Source: Rhodanobacter denitrificans
GTDB taxonomy: Bacteria > Pseudomonadota > Gammaproteobacteria > Xanthomonadales > Rhodanobacteraceae
Length of the DNA stretch: 64,000 nucleotides
Assembly: GCF_000230695.2 (NCBI RefSeq)
Contig: NC_020541.1
Location: 2,542,001 to 2,606,000 of the forward strand
Direction of reading: 5' to 3'
The translations under genes and the position numbers were made by a program. Under the pieces are notes generated by a model. That model saw nothing but the letters and a program-made list of their open reading frames with translations, was not told where the DNA came from and did not search any database. Position 1 is the first letter of the stretch. The number at the start of each line of letters is the position of its first letter. Of this stretch, positions 8,981 through 15,808 are shown piece by piece.

Positions 8981-9430
8981 ATGAATCCCACCCGCAAGCG
9001 CCGGCTCACCATCGTGCTGGCCATCCTCGCCGCGGCGGCTATTGCGGCCGTGCTGGTCGTGCTCGCGCTGCAGAACAACATGAACTACCTGCTCACCCCG
9101 AGCCAGGTGCAGTCGGGCGAGGCGGCCAGCTACCACACGTTCCGCCTCGGCGGCATGGTCAAGGCCGGCTCGATCCAGCGCTCCGGCGATTCGCTCAAGG
9201 TCACCTTCACCGTGGTCGATGCCGGCGGCGCGATGCCGGTGGAGTACACCGGCATCCTGCCCGACCTGTTCCGCGACAACCAGTCAGTGATCGCCACCGG
9301 CCACATGGACGGCGCCCGCTTCGTCGCTACCGAAGTGCTGGCCAAGCATGACGAAACCTACATGCCGAAGGAACTCAAGGACGCCATGGCGAAGGCGCAC
9401 GAGCATAAGGGCATCGAGAATCGGGAGTAG
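8981..9430 (+). CDS. ccmE: Heme chaperone CcmE
   Basis: About 149 residues: a basic N-terminus (TRKRRL), one membrane anchor and a periplasmic OB-fold domain. The covalent heme-binding His and the Tyr ligand are in [10 protein letters not shown] (H123 and Y127 from this start). An ATG two codons upstream at 8975 is an equal alternative. It receives heme from CcmC and passes it to CcmF/H. Downstream, 108 bp of gap before ccmF carries AATCGGGA / ATCCCGAA-type repeats. Confidence 0.95.
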   Translation: MNPTRKRRLTIVLAILAAAAIAAVLVVLALQNNMNYLLTPSQVQSGEAASYHTFRLGGMVKAGSIQRSGDSLKVTFTVVDAGGAMPVEYTGILPDLFRDNQSVIATGHMDGARFVATEVLAKHDETYMPKELKDAMAKAHEHKGIENRE

Positions 9431-9538
9431 GAAAACGGAAAAGCTTCGCAAACCGTCCCCTGCCCACCGCGCCATCGCACATAACGCCATGCTTCCGACA
9501 CATCCCGAATTCCGTATCCCGAACCCCGGCACCCAATC
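9431..9538. repeat. ccmE-ccmF spacer with ATCCCGAA-type short repeats
   Basis: A 108-bp spacer inside an otherwise tightly packed operon. It contains CATCCCGAATTCCGTATCCC near 9500-9520 and a reverse-strand partner AATCGGGA at the end of ccmE. The same ATCCCGAATCCCG pattern recurs at about 12149-12169 between ccmG and ccmH. Such degenerate tandem repeats are, as I recall, common between genes in Xanthomonadales. No coding potential was recognised. Confidence 0.45.
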
Positions 9539-11524
9539 ATGACCCCCGAACTCGGCCAGCTCGCGTTGATCCTCGCCATGCTGCTGGCGCTGGCGCAAAG
9601 CATCCTGCCGCTTATCGGCGCCTGGCGCGGCAATCGCGCGCTGATGGCGGTCGCGCGCCCGGCGGCGGCCGGCCAGGCGGTATTCGTCGCGATGGCGTTC
9701 GCCATCCTGGCGTGGGCGTTCCTGCGCTTCGACTTTTCGGTGCAGTACGTGGCCGACAACTCGAACCTGGCACTGCCGTGGTACTACCGCATCGCCGCGG
9801 TATGGGGCGCGCACGAGGGTTCGCTGCTGCTGTGGATCCTGATCCTCAACGTGTGGACCATGGCATTGGTCACGTTCAGCCAGAAACTGCCCGAGGTGTT
9901 CGCCTCGCGCGTGATCGCGGTGATGGGGCTGATCGCGGTGGGCTTCCTCGCCTTCATCATCTTCACCTCCAATCCGTTCGGGCGGCTGCTGCCGATGCCG
10001 GGCGACGGCGCGGACCTCAACCCGGTGCTGCAGGATCCGGGCATGACCATGCACCCGCCGATGCTGTACATGGGCTACGTCGGCTTCTCGGTGGCGTTCG
10101 CGTTCTCGATCGCCGCCCTGCTCGGCGGCGAGCTGGAGCAGGCATGGGTGCGCTGGGCGCGGCCCTGGACGAACCTGGCCTGGGCCTTCCTCACCTGCGG
10201 CATCGTCGCCGGCAGCTGGTGGGCCTATGCCGAACTGGGCTGGGGTGGCTGGTGGTTCTGGGACCCGGTGGAGAACGCCAGCTTCATGCCGTGGCTGGTC
10301 GGCGTGGCGCTGATCCACGCGCAGGCCGTGACCGAAAAGCGCGGCTCGCTGCGCGCCTGGACCATCCTGCTGTCGATCTTCGCGTTCTCGCTGTCCCTGC
10401 TCGGCACCTTCCTGGTGCGCTCGGGCGTGCTCACCTCGGTGCATGCGTTCGCCTCCGACCCGCGCCGAGGCGTGTTCATCCTGGCCTTCCTGACCATCGT
10501 GGTCGGCGGCTCGCTGCTGCTGTATGCGCTCCGGGCACCGAAGGTGCTGGGCGGCAAGCCGTTCCAGGTGGTGTCGCGCGAAACCGCGCTGCTGATCAGC
10601 AACCTGATGTTCGCGGTGGCCGCGGCGATGGTGCTGCTGGGCACGCTGTTCCCGCTGATCGGCGACGCGCTGAACCTGGGCCGGATCTCGGTCGGCCCAC
10701 CCTACTTCGGTTTCCTGTTCCCGCTGCTGATGCTGCCGATAGTGCTGCTGCTGCCGTTCGGGCCGTTTCTGCGCTGGGGCAAGGGCGACATGCCGGTGCT
10801 GAAGCAGTTGCTGTTGCGTGCCGGCATTGCTGCCGCGGCCTGCGCGATCGTGGCGGCGTTCCTGGTCGACGGCCAGCCGAAGGCGATCGCCGGCGTGGCG
10901 GCGCTGGTCTGGCTCACCGTCGGCGTGCTGCTGTACGCGCTCAAGCGCTGGCGCGAAATGCCGCGCGGGCGTCGCTACCCGGCCGAGATGGCCGGCATGC
11001 TGCTGGCGCACCTGGGCGTGGGCGTGTTCGTGGCCGGCGTGCTGCTGTCCGAGTCGCTCAGCGTGACCCGCGACGTGCGCATGGCACCAGGCGAGAGCCA
11101 ACGCATCGGCAGCTACGACTTCCGCTTCGACGGCGTGCACCACACCACCGGGCCGAACTGGACCGCCGACCAGGGTACGGTCACGGTCATCCGCAACGAC
11201 AAGACGCTCGCCGTGATGCACCCGCAGAAGCGCACCTATCCACGCGGCCAGGTGCAGACCGAGTCCGCAGTGGATGCCGGCGTCACCCGCGACCTGTACG
11301 TGGCGCTGGGCGAGCCGATGGACGCGAACGACATCGAGGGCGCCTGGGCGCTGCGGCTGTACTACAAGCCGTTCGTGCGCTGGATCTGGGCCGGCGGCCT
11401 GCTGATGATGCTGGGCGGCCTGGTCTGCGCCACCGACAAGCGCTTCCGCCTCAAGCGCAGCGCCGACGTCGCCGCCGAGGCCCCCACGGCAGACGGCCTG
11501 CTGGTACGGGAAACGCGCGCATGA
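9539..11524 (+). CDS. ccmF: Cytochrome c heme lyase subunit CcmF
   Basis: A 661-residue polytopic membrane protein. It carries the WWD motif (GWGGWWFWDPVENASFMPWL) at about residues 233-252. Conserved histidine regions flank it (WGAHEGSLLLW and TMHPPMLYMGYVG). It is the heme lyase core that attaches heme to apocytochrome c together with CcmH. The length is typical. It overlaps ccmG by 4 bp (ATGA at 11521-11524). Confidence 0.97.
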   Translation: MTPELGQLALILAMLLALAQSILPLIGAWRGNRALMAVARPAAAGQAVFVAMAFAILAWAFLRFDFSVQYVADNSNLALPWYYRIAAVWGAHEGSLLLWILILNVWTMALVTFSQKLPEVFASRVIAVMGLIAVGFLAFIIFTSNPFGRLLPMPGDGADLNPVLQDPGMTMHPPMLYMGYVGFSVAFAFSIAALLGGELEQAWVRWARPWTNLAWAFLTCGIVAGSWWAYAELGWGGWWFWDPVENASFMPWLVGVALIHAQAVTEKRGSLRAWTILLSIFAFSLSLLGTFLVRSGVLTSVHAFASDPRRGVFILAFLTIVVGGSLLLYALRAPKVLGGKPFQVVSRETALLISNLMFAVAAAMVLLGTLFPLIGDALNLGRISVGPPYFGFLFPLLMLPIVLLLPFGPFLRWGKGDMPVLKQLLLRAGIAAAACAIVAAFLVDGQPKAIAGVAALVWLTVGVLLYALKRWREMPRGRRYPAEMAGMLLAHLGVGVFVAGVLLSESLSVTRDVRMAPGESQRIGSYDFRFDGVHHTTGPNWTADQGTVTVIRNDKTLAVMHPQKRTYPRGQVQTESAVDAGVTRDLYVALGEPMDANDIEGAWALRLYYKPFVRWIWAGGLLMMLGGLVCATDKRFRLKRSADVAAEAPTADGLLVRETRA

Positions 11525-12063
11525 GCCGGCTGCTCCCCTTCATCGGTTTCATGCTGCTGGTCGGGCTGTTCGGCTTCGGCATCTGGTGGAACACCCAGCA
11601 CGACCCGAACGCGATTCCGACGCCGCTGCTGAACAAGCCGGCGCCCGCGTTCAACCTGCCCAAGCTGTACGAGCCCGCGCAGACGGTCAGCAAGGCCGAC
11701 CTGCTGGGCAAACCCTACCTGCTCAACGTGTTCGCCAGCTGGTGTATCGAATGCGGCGTGGAGCACCCGGTGCTGACCGCCGAAGGCCCGACCCTGGGCG
11801 TGCAGTTGGTCGGCTACAACTACAAGGACGCCCCGGACGACGCCAAGGGCTGGCTGGCCAAGCACGGCAACCCGTACGACCTGCTGATCGCCGACGAACC
11901 CGGCCACACCGCGATCGACTTCGGCGTGTACGGCGCACCGGAGAGTTTCCTGATCGATGCCAGGGGCGTGATCCGCTACAAGCACATCGGCCCGCTGACC
12001 CAGGACGTGGTGGCGAAGGAACTCAAGCCGGCGATCGCGGCGATGCTGAAGGAGGCGCCGTGA
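11521..12063 (+). CDS. ccmG: Thiol:disulfide interchange protein CcmG (DsbE)
   Basis: A 180-residue thioredoxin-fold protein with one N-terminal membrane anchor (FIGFMLLVGLFGFGIWW). The active site is ASWCIECGVEHP, a WCxxC motif that differs from the usual WCxxC of the family by a Glu at the position before the second Cys. GAPESFLID matches the CcmG-specific cis-Pro region. It reduces the CXXCH cysteines of apocytochrome c or CcmH. The stop TGA overlaps the ATG at 12063 that opens the ccmH frame. Confidence 0.95.
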   Translation: MSRLLPFIGFMLLVGLFGFGIWWNTQHDPNAIPTPLLNKPAPAFNLPKLYEPAQTVSKADLLGKPYLLNVFASWCIECGVEHPVLTAEGPTLGVQLVGYNYKDAPDDAKGWLAKHGNPYDLLIADEPGHTAIDFGVYGAPESFLIDARGVIRYKHIGPLTQDVVAKELKPAIAAMLKEAP

Positions 12064-12644
12064 TGCGCCACCGCCCTTGTAGGAGCCCGCTTGCGGGCGA
12101 TGCTCCTGCTTCTGCAGAGCCCGGCTCTCAACAGACTAACGTCTGGCCATCCCAAATCCCGAATCCCGTGAAGAGGGCATCGCCCGCAAGCGGGCTCCTA
12201 CGGATGATCTTCGTGGTGTTGCTGGCGTTCATCGGTGTCGCCCACGCGCAGGCGATCGAACCGATGCCGTTCGCCAACCACGCGCAGGAACTGCGCTTCC
12301 AGCACCTCACGCGTCAACTGCGCTGCCCGATGTGCCAGAACGAGACGCTGGCCGATTCCAACGCGCCGATCGCGCGCGACCTGCGCAACCAGATCTTCCG
12401 GATGATGCAGCAAGGCAAGAGCGACGAGCAGATCAAGCAGTACCTGGTCGCGCGCTATTCCGACTTCGTGCTGTACGACCCGCCGCTGAGCGCGCGCACC
12501 TGGCTGCTCTGGTTCGGCCCGCTGCTGATCCTGCTCGGCGGGGCCGGCGTGGTACTGGTGGCGATCCGCCGGCGCAACCGCCCCGGCAGCAGTACTGAAG
12601 CACCGGCCGACAAGGGGCCGATCGACAACGGGGACGACTGGTGA
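12063..12644 (+). CDS. ccmH: Cytochrome c biogenesis protein CcmH, REP-extended reading frame
   Basis: The conserved protein is the 146 residues from ATG 12204: a signal peptide (MIFVVLLAFIGVAHA), the redox motif LRCPMCQNETLADSNAPIA with C41 and C44, and a C-terminal membrane segment. The frame however stays open from ATG 12063, where a strong Shine-Dalgarno (AAGGAGG at 12049-12055, 7 nt spacing) sits, while ATG 12204 has none that I can see. Starting at 12063 would add 47 residues encoded by an inverted REP pair. The original start was probably coupled to the ccmG stop, and REP insertion pushed the two apart. It partners CcmF in heme ligation. It overlaps ccmI by 4 bp. Confidence 0.9.
   Translation: MRHRPCRSPLAGDAPASAEPGSQQTNVWPSQIPNPVKRASPASGLLRMIFVVLLAFIGVAHAQAIEPMPFANHAQELRFQHLTRQLRCPMCQNETLADSNAPIARDLRNQIFRMMQQGKSDEQIKQYLVARYSDFVLYDPPLSARTWLLWFGPLLILLGGAGVVLVAIRRRNRPGSSTEAPADKGPIDNGDDW
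12079..12201. repeat. Inverted pair of REP elements (BIME-like) between ccmG and ccmH
   Basis: A REP unit at 12079-12103 (begins GTAGGAGCCCGCTTGCGGGC) and an exact 25-bp reverse complement at 12177-12201 flank 73 bp that include ATCCCGAATCCCG. Each unit is itself a hairpin (GCCCGC-TT-GCGGGC). This is the classic head-to-tail REP pair moved by RAYT transposases in Pseudomonas and Xanthomonadales. No RAYT gene is in the window. It lies wholly inside the open ccmH frame. Confidence 0.9.
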
Positions 12645-13693
12645 AGACCGCTTTTCTGATTGCCGCCACCGCGATGGTCGCGGTGGCGCTGGCCGTGCTG
12701 TTGCTGCCGCTGCTGCGCCAGGGGCGCCGCGACGGCCGCCCGCGCGGCGTGTTCGCCGTGGCCCTGTTGATCGCGCTGGTGCTGCCGCTGGGCACCGGCG
12801 CGCTGTACCTGTTGGTGGGCACGCCGGCCGCGTTGAACGGGGTGACCGCCGCGACCACCGCGCCGATCAGCATGCAGCAGGCGCTGACCGAACTGCGCGC
12901 GCACCTGAAGCAGCAGCCGGACGACCTGCAGGGCTGGATGCTGCTGGCGCAGACCAGCAGCGCGCTGCGCCAGCCGGCCGAGGCGCGCGATGCGTTCGAC
13001 CAGGTGCTGCGGCTGGCCCCGAACGACGCCGAGGCGATGGTCGGCTGGGCCGAGAACGATTCGATGATGCGCGACGACCACCTGATCGAGGGACGCGCGC
13101 TGGATCTGCTGAAGCGCGCCGTGCAGCTGCACCCGGACAGCCAGCGCGGCCTGTGGCTGCTCGGCATCAGCGACTTCCAGCGCGGCGCCTACCGCGAGGC
13201 CGCCGCCACCTGGCGCCTGCTGCAGCCACAACTGGCACCGGGTTCGAACGTGGCCAAGGCGGTCGCCGAGCAGATCGCCGTGGCCGATGCCCGCGCCGGC
13301 GGCGCCCCCGCCGACGCGTCGAGCGCCGCCGCCGCTGCCACGCCGCAGGGTGCCGCACTGCAGGTCCAGGTGACGCTGGCGCCCGCGCTGAAGGACAAGC
13401 TGGCACCGGGCGACGCCTTGTTCGTCTACGCCCGCGCACCGGACGGCCCGCCGATGCCGCTGGCCGTGGCCCGGCTCGACCCTGCCCAGCTGCCCACCAC
13501 CGTCACCCTCTCCGACGCGATGGCGATGACGCCGGCCTACCGGCTGTCCTCGGTCCAGCGCGTCTTCGTCGGCGCGCGGATCAGCCACAGCGGCCAGCCG
13601 GTCGCCCAGCCCGGCGACCTGGAAGGCGACGCCGGCGTGGTTGCGGTGGACAGCAAGACGCCGGTCAGGATCAGCATCGACAAGGTGCACTGA
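12641..13693 (+). CDS. ccmI: Cytochrome c biogenesis protein CcmI (TPR protein)
   Basis: A 350-residue protein with a GTG start overlapping the ccmH stop. It has two N-terminal membrane segments (about 5-23 and 38-59) and then TPR repeats (DLQGWMLLAQTSSALRQPAE, GWAENDSMM, QRGLWLLGISDFQRG). The C-terminal beta domain (about 225-345) is of the type that binds apocytochrome. CcmI (CycH) chaperones apocytochrome c to CcmFH. It closes the ccm operon; the next gene, metX, starts 2 bp after its stop and may be co-transcribed. Confidence 0.92.
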   Translation: MKTAFLIAATAMVAVALAVLLLPLLRQGRRDGRPRGVFAVALLIALVLPLGTGALYLLVGTPAALNGVTAATTAPISMQQALTELRAHLKQQPDDLQGWMLLAQTSSALRQPAEARDAFDQVLRLAPNDAEAMVGWAENDSMMRDDHLIEGRALDLLKRAVQLHPDSQRGLWLLGISDFQRGAYREAAATWRLLQPQLAPGSNVAKAVAEQIAVADARAGGAPADASSAAAAATPQGAALQVQVTLAPALKDKLAPGDALFVYARAPDGPPMPLAVARLDPAQLPTTVTLSDAMAMTPAYRLSSVQRVFVGARISHSGQPVAQPGDLEGDAGVVAVDSKTPVRISIDKVH

Positions 13694-13695
13694 CG

Positions 13696-14805
13696 ATGGG
13701 CGACGCGCGCCGCTATTTCGCCCTGCCCTCGCCGTTCGCGATGAAGCGCGGCGGCGAACTGCACGGCGCGCACGTGGCCTACGAGACCTGGGGCACGCTG
13801 AACGCGGCGCGCGACAACGCCGTACTGGTGTTGACCGGCCTCTCGCCCAGCGCGCACATGACCTCCTGCGAGGAAGACCTCTCGCCGGGTTGGTGGCAGG
13901 AGATGGCCGGCCCCGGCAAAGCCATCGACACCACCCGCTGGTTCGTGATCTGCGTGAACTCGCTGGGTAGCGACAAGGGCTCGACCTGCCCCGCCTCGGT
14001 CGACCCGGCCACCGGCGAGCCATACCGGCTGAGCTTCCCCGAGCTGGCGCTGGAAGACGTGGCCAATGCCGCGCACGGCGTGGTCGTCAGCCTCGGCATC
14101 GCCCGGCTGGCCTGCCTGATCGGCTGCTCGATGGGCGGCATGAGCGCGCTGGCCTACATGCTGCTGCACCCCGGCAGCGTGCGCACGCACATCAGCGTGG
14201 ATACCGCACCGCAGGCGCAGCCGTTCGCCATCGCGATCCGCTCGCTGCAGCGCGAGGCGATCCGCCTCGACCGGCACTGGAACGAGGGCGTCTACGACGA
14301 CGACAACTACCCCGACATCGGCATGAGCATCGCGCGCAAGCTCGGCGTGATCACCTACCGTTCCGCCATGGAATGGAACGGCCGCTTCGCGCGAATTCGG
14401 CTCGACCCCGAGCAGCGCGAAGACGAGCCGTTCGGCCGCGAGTTCCAGGTGGAGTCCTACCTCGAAGGCCACGCCCGCCGCTTCGTGCGCCACTTCGATC
14501 CGAACAGCTACCTGTACCTGTCGCGCGCCAGCGACTGGTTCGACATCGCCGAGTACGGCCACGGCAGCGTGCTGGAAGGTCTCAAGCGCATCCACATCGA
14601 GCAGGCGATGGTGATCGGCGTCAGCACCGACATCCTGTTTCCGCTGCAGCAGCAGGAGCAGATCGCCGAAGGCCTCGAAGCGGCCGGCGCCCGGGTGGAA
14701 TTCGTGGCGCTGGATTCGCCGCAAGGTCACGACGCGTTCCTGGTCGACATCGACAACTACAGCCGCGCCATCGGCGGCTTCCTGAACCGGCTGCCGGCTT
14801 CCTGA
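13696..14805 (+). CDS. metX: MetX-family acyltransferase (homoserine or serine O-acyltransferase)
   Basis: A 369-residue alpha/beta-hydrolase-fold acyltransferase. The nucleophile elbow is GCSMGGMSALAY with S145; the Asp (STDILFPL) and His (SPQGHDAFL) of the triad follow. The start ATG 13696 is 2 bp after ccmI; the longer frame upstream lies inside ccmI. Family members acylate homoserine for methionine synthesis. In Xanthomonadaceae, however, MetX-like enzymes are known to be L-serine O-succinyltransferases for cysteine synthesis. The neighbouring cysteine-dioxygenase-like gene suits either reading. I would call the family with confidence but not the substrate. Confidence 0.88.
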   Translation: MGDARRYFALPSPFAMKRGGELHGAHVAYETWGTLNAARDNAVLVLTGLSPSAHMTSCEEDLSPGWWQEMAGPGKAIDTTRWFVICVNSLGSDKGSTCPASVDPATGEPYRLSFPELALEDVANAAHGVVVSLGIARLACLIGCSMGGMSALAYMLLHPGSVRTHISVDTAPQAQPFAIAIRSLQREAIRLDRHWNEGVYDDDNYPDIGMSIARKLGVITYRSAMEWNGRFARIRLDPEQREDEPFGREFQVESYLEGHARRFVRHFDPNSYLYLSRASDWFDIAEYGHGSVLEGLKRIHIEQAMVIGVSTDILFPLQQQEQIAEGLEAAGARVEFVALDSPQGHDAFLVDIDNYSRAIGGFLNRLPAS

Positions 14806-14854
14806 TTCCAGCGCTGCTAAGATCCATCCCGTCACGCATCATCCCGAGATCATC

Positions 14855-15436
14855 ATGCTTACCCTGGACTTCCCCGGCAGCCGCACCCTGATCGACGCGA
14901 TCGACGCCGCCGTGGTCAAGCCGACCACCCACGAGCTCACCGACAGCCTGCGCCACAGCCTGTGCAAGCTGATCCGCGACAACGCCGTCACCCTGCCCGA
15001 GTGCGTGTTCGAGGCCAACCCCGACCACTACGCCCGCCGCGAGTTGTACCGCAGCGAGGAACACGGCTACTGCGTGGTGGCGATGACCTGGGGACCAGGC
15101 CAGGGCACGCCGATCCACGACCACGACGGCATGTGGTGCGTCGAGGGCGTGTGGAACGGCGCGCTGGAAATCGTGCAGTACGAGCTGCTGGAGCACGACG
15201 CGCAGCGCTACTGCTTCCAGCCGGTCGGCTCGATCCAGGCCGGCGCCGGCTCGGCCGGCAGCCTGATCCCGCCGCACGAATACCACAGCATCCGCAACCC
15301 CAGCGACAGCGCGGTCACCGTCAGCCTGCACGTCTATTCCGGCCCGATGACCCGCTGCTCGGTGTTCCAGCCGCTGCCGGAAGACCGCTGGTACGGCCGC
15401 GACGTGCGCCAGCTGGGTCTCGACCGCGTGCACTGA
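14855..15436 (+). CDS. Cysteine dioxygenase-type cupin (thiol dioxygenase)
   Basis: A 193-residue single-domain cupin. The metal site is visible as PIHDHDGMWCVEGVWNG (two His) and PHEYHSIRN (third His). This is the pattern of type I cysteine dioxygenase and 3-mercaptopropionate dioxygenase. It would oxidise a small thiol to a sulfinic acid in the cytoplasm. The Cys in DGMWCVEG is at the position of the cross-link Cys of cysteine dioxygenase. It follows the MetX-family gene by 49 bp on the same strand, so a shared sulfur role is likely but not shown. The 3' end carries a probable promoter for tRNA-Leu. Confidence 0.8.
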   Translation: MLTLDFPGSRTLIDAIDAAVVKPTTHELTDSLRHSLCKLIRDNAVTLPECVFEANPDHYARRELYRSEEHGYCVVAMTWGPGQGTPIHDHDGMWCVEGVWNGALEIVQYELLEHDAQRYCFQPVGSIQAGAGSAGSLIPPHEYHSIRNPSDSAVTVSLHVYSGPMTRCSVFQPLPEDRWYGRDVRQLGLDRVH

Positions 15437-15448
15437 ACCCGGCATAAT
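15420..15448 (+). promoter_or_regulatory. Probable promoter of tRNA-Leu
   Basis: TCGACC (15420-15425), a 17-bp spacer and CATAAT (15443-15448) lie 15 bp before the tRNA. The -35 box is poor. Called by eye only. Confidence 0.4.
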
Positions 15449-15463
15449 CGCCTGCTCGCACAT

Positions 15464-15549
15464 GCCGGTGTGGCGGAATGGTAGACGCGGCGGACTCAAA
15501 ATCCGCTTGTGGTGACACAGTGGAGGTTCGAGTCCTCTCACCGGTACCA
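15464..15549 (+). tRNA. tRNA-Leu (anticodon CAA)
   Basis: An 86-nt class II tRNA with an encoded CCA. The acceptor GCCGGTG pairs with CACCGGT (one G-T at the end). The anticodon stem-loop is GCGGA-CTCAAAA-TCCGC, giving CAA. A long variable arm follows, and the T-arm carries GGTTCGAGTCC. It marks the left edge of the accessory defence region. Confidence 0.95.
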
Positions 15550-15556
15550 ATGACTC

Positions 15557-15581
15557 AGGCCGCACTTGCGGCCTTTGTTTT
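15557..15581 (+). terminator. Intrinsic terminator after tRNA-Leu
   Basis: AGGCCGC (15557-15563) pairs with GCGGCCT (15568-15574) around a 4-nt loop, followed by TTGTTTT. It starts 8 nt after the tRNA CCA. Confidence 0.82.
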
Positions 15582-15808
15582 GCCTCCGATTCCGGCTGTG
15601 CTTCGCAAGTTTTCCCGCCGGAAGCGACGATCATGGGCGGCTGACCAACCTCGGACAGCCGCGCCAAGAAATCCTCGATACCTGCGATGTTGAAACGCGC
15701 GTGCCGAACGCGAATGCAGCTTACGGCCGTGAATCGTCCCGCCATTGAGGCTGCGCGTAAACAAGCTGGAATGTATATTCGAGCAAGACAGGGAGCCAGC
15801 AAACCACG

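Noticed and set aside
13153..13695. Extension of the MetX-family protein upstream of ATG 13696
   Set aside because: The extra frame lies inside ccmI and is Arg-rich with no family similarity.
15525..15549. tRNA-Leu 3' end as an integration (attL) site for the RM operon
   Set aside because: I found no second copy of the tRNA 3' sequence near 24000-25600 and no integrase gene.
15585..15742. Minus-strand open frame with FNIAGIEDFLARLSEVGQPP upstream of hsdR
   Set aside because: I do not recognise the sequence, it has no clear start or ribosome site, and it may be noise; not called as a gene.
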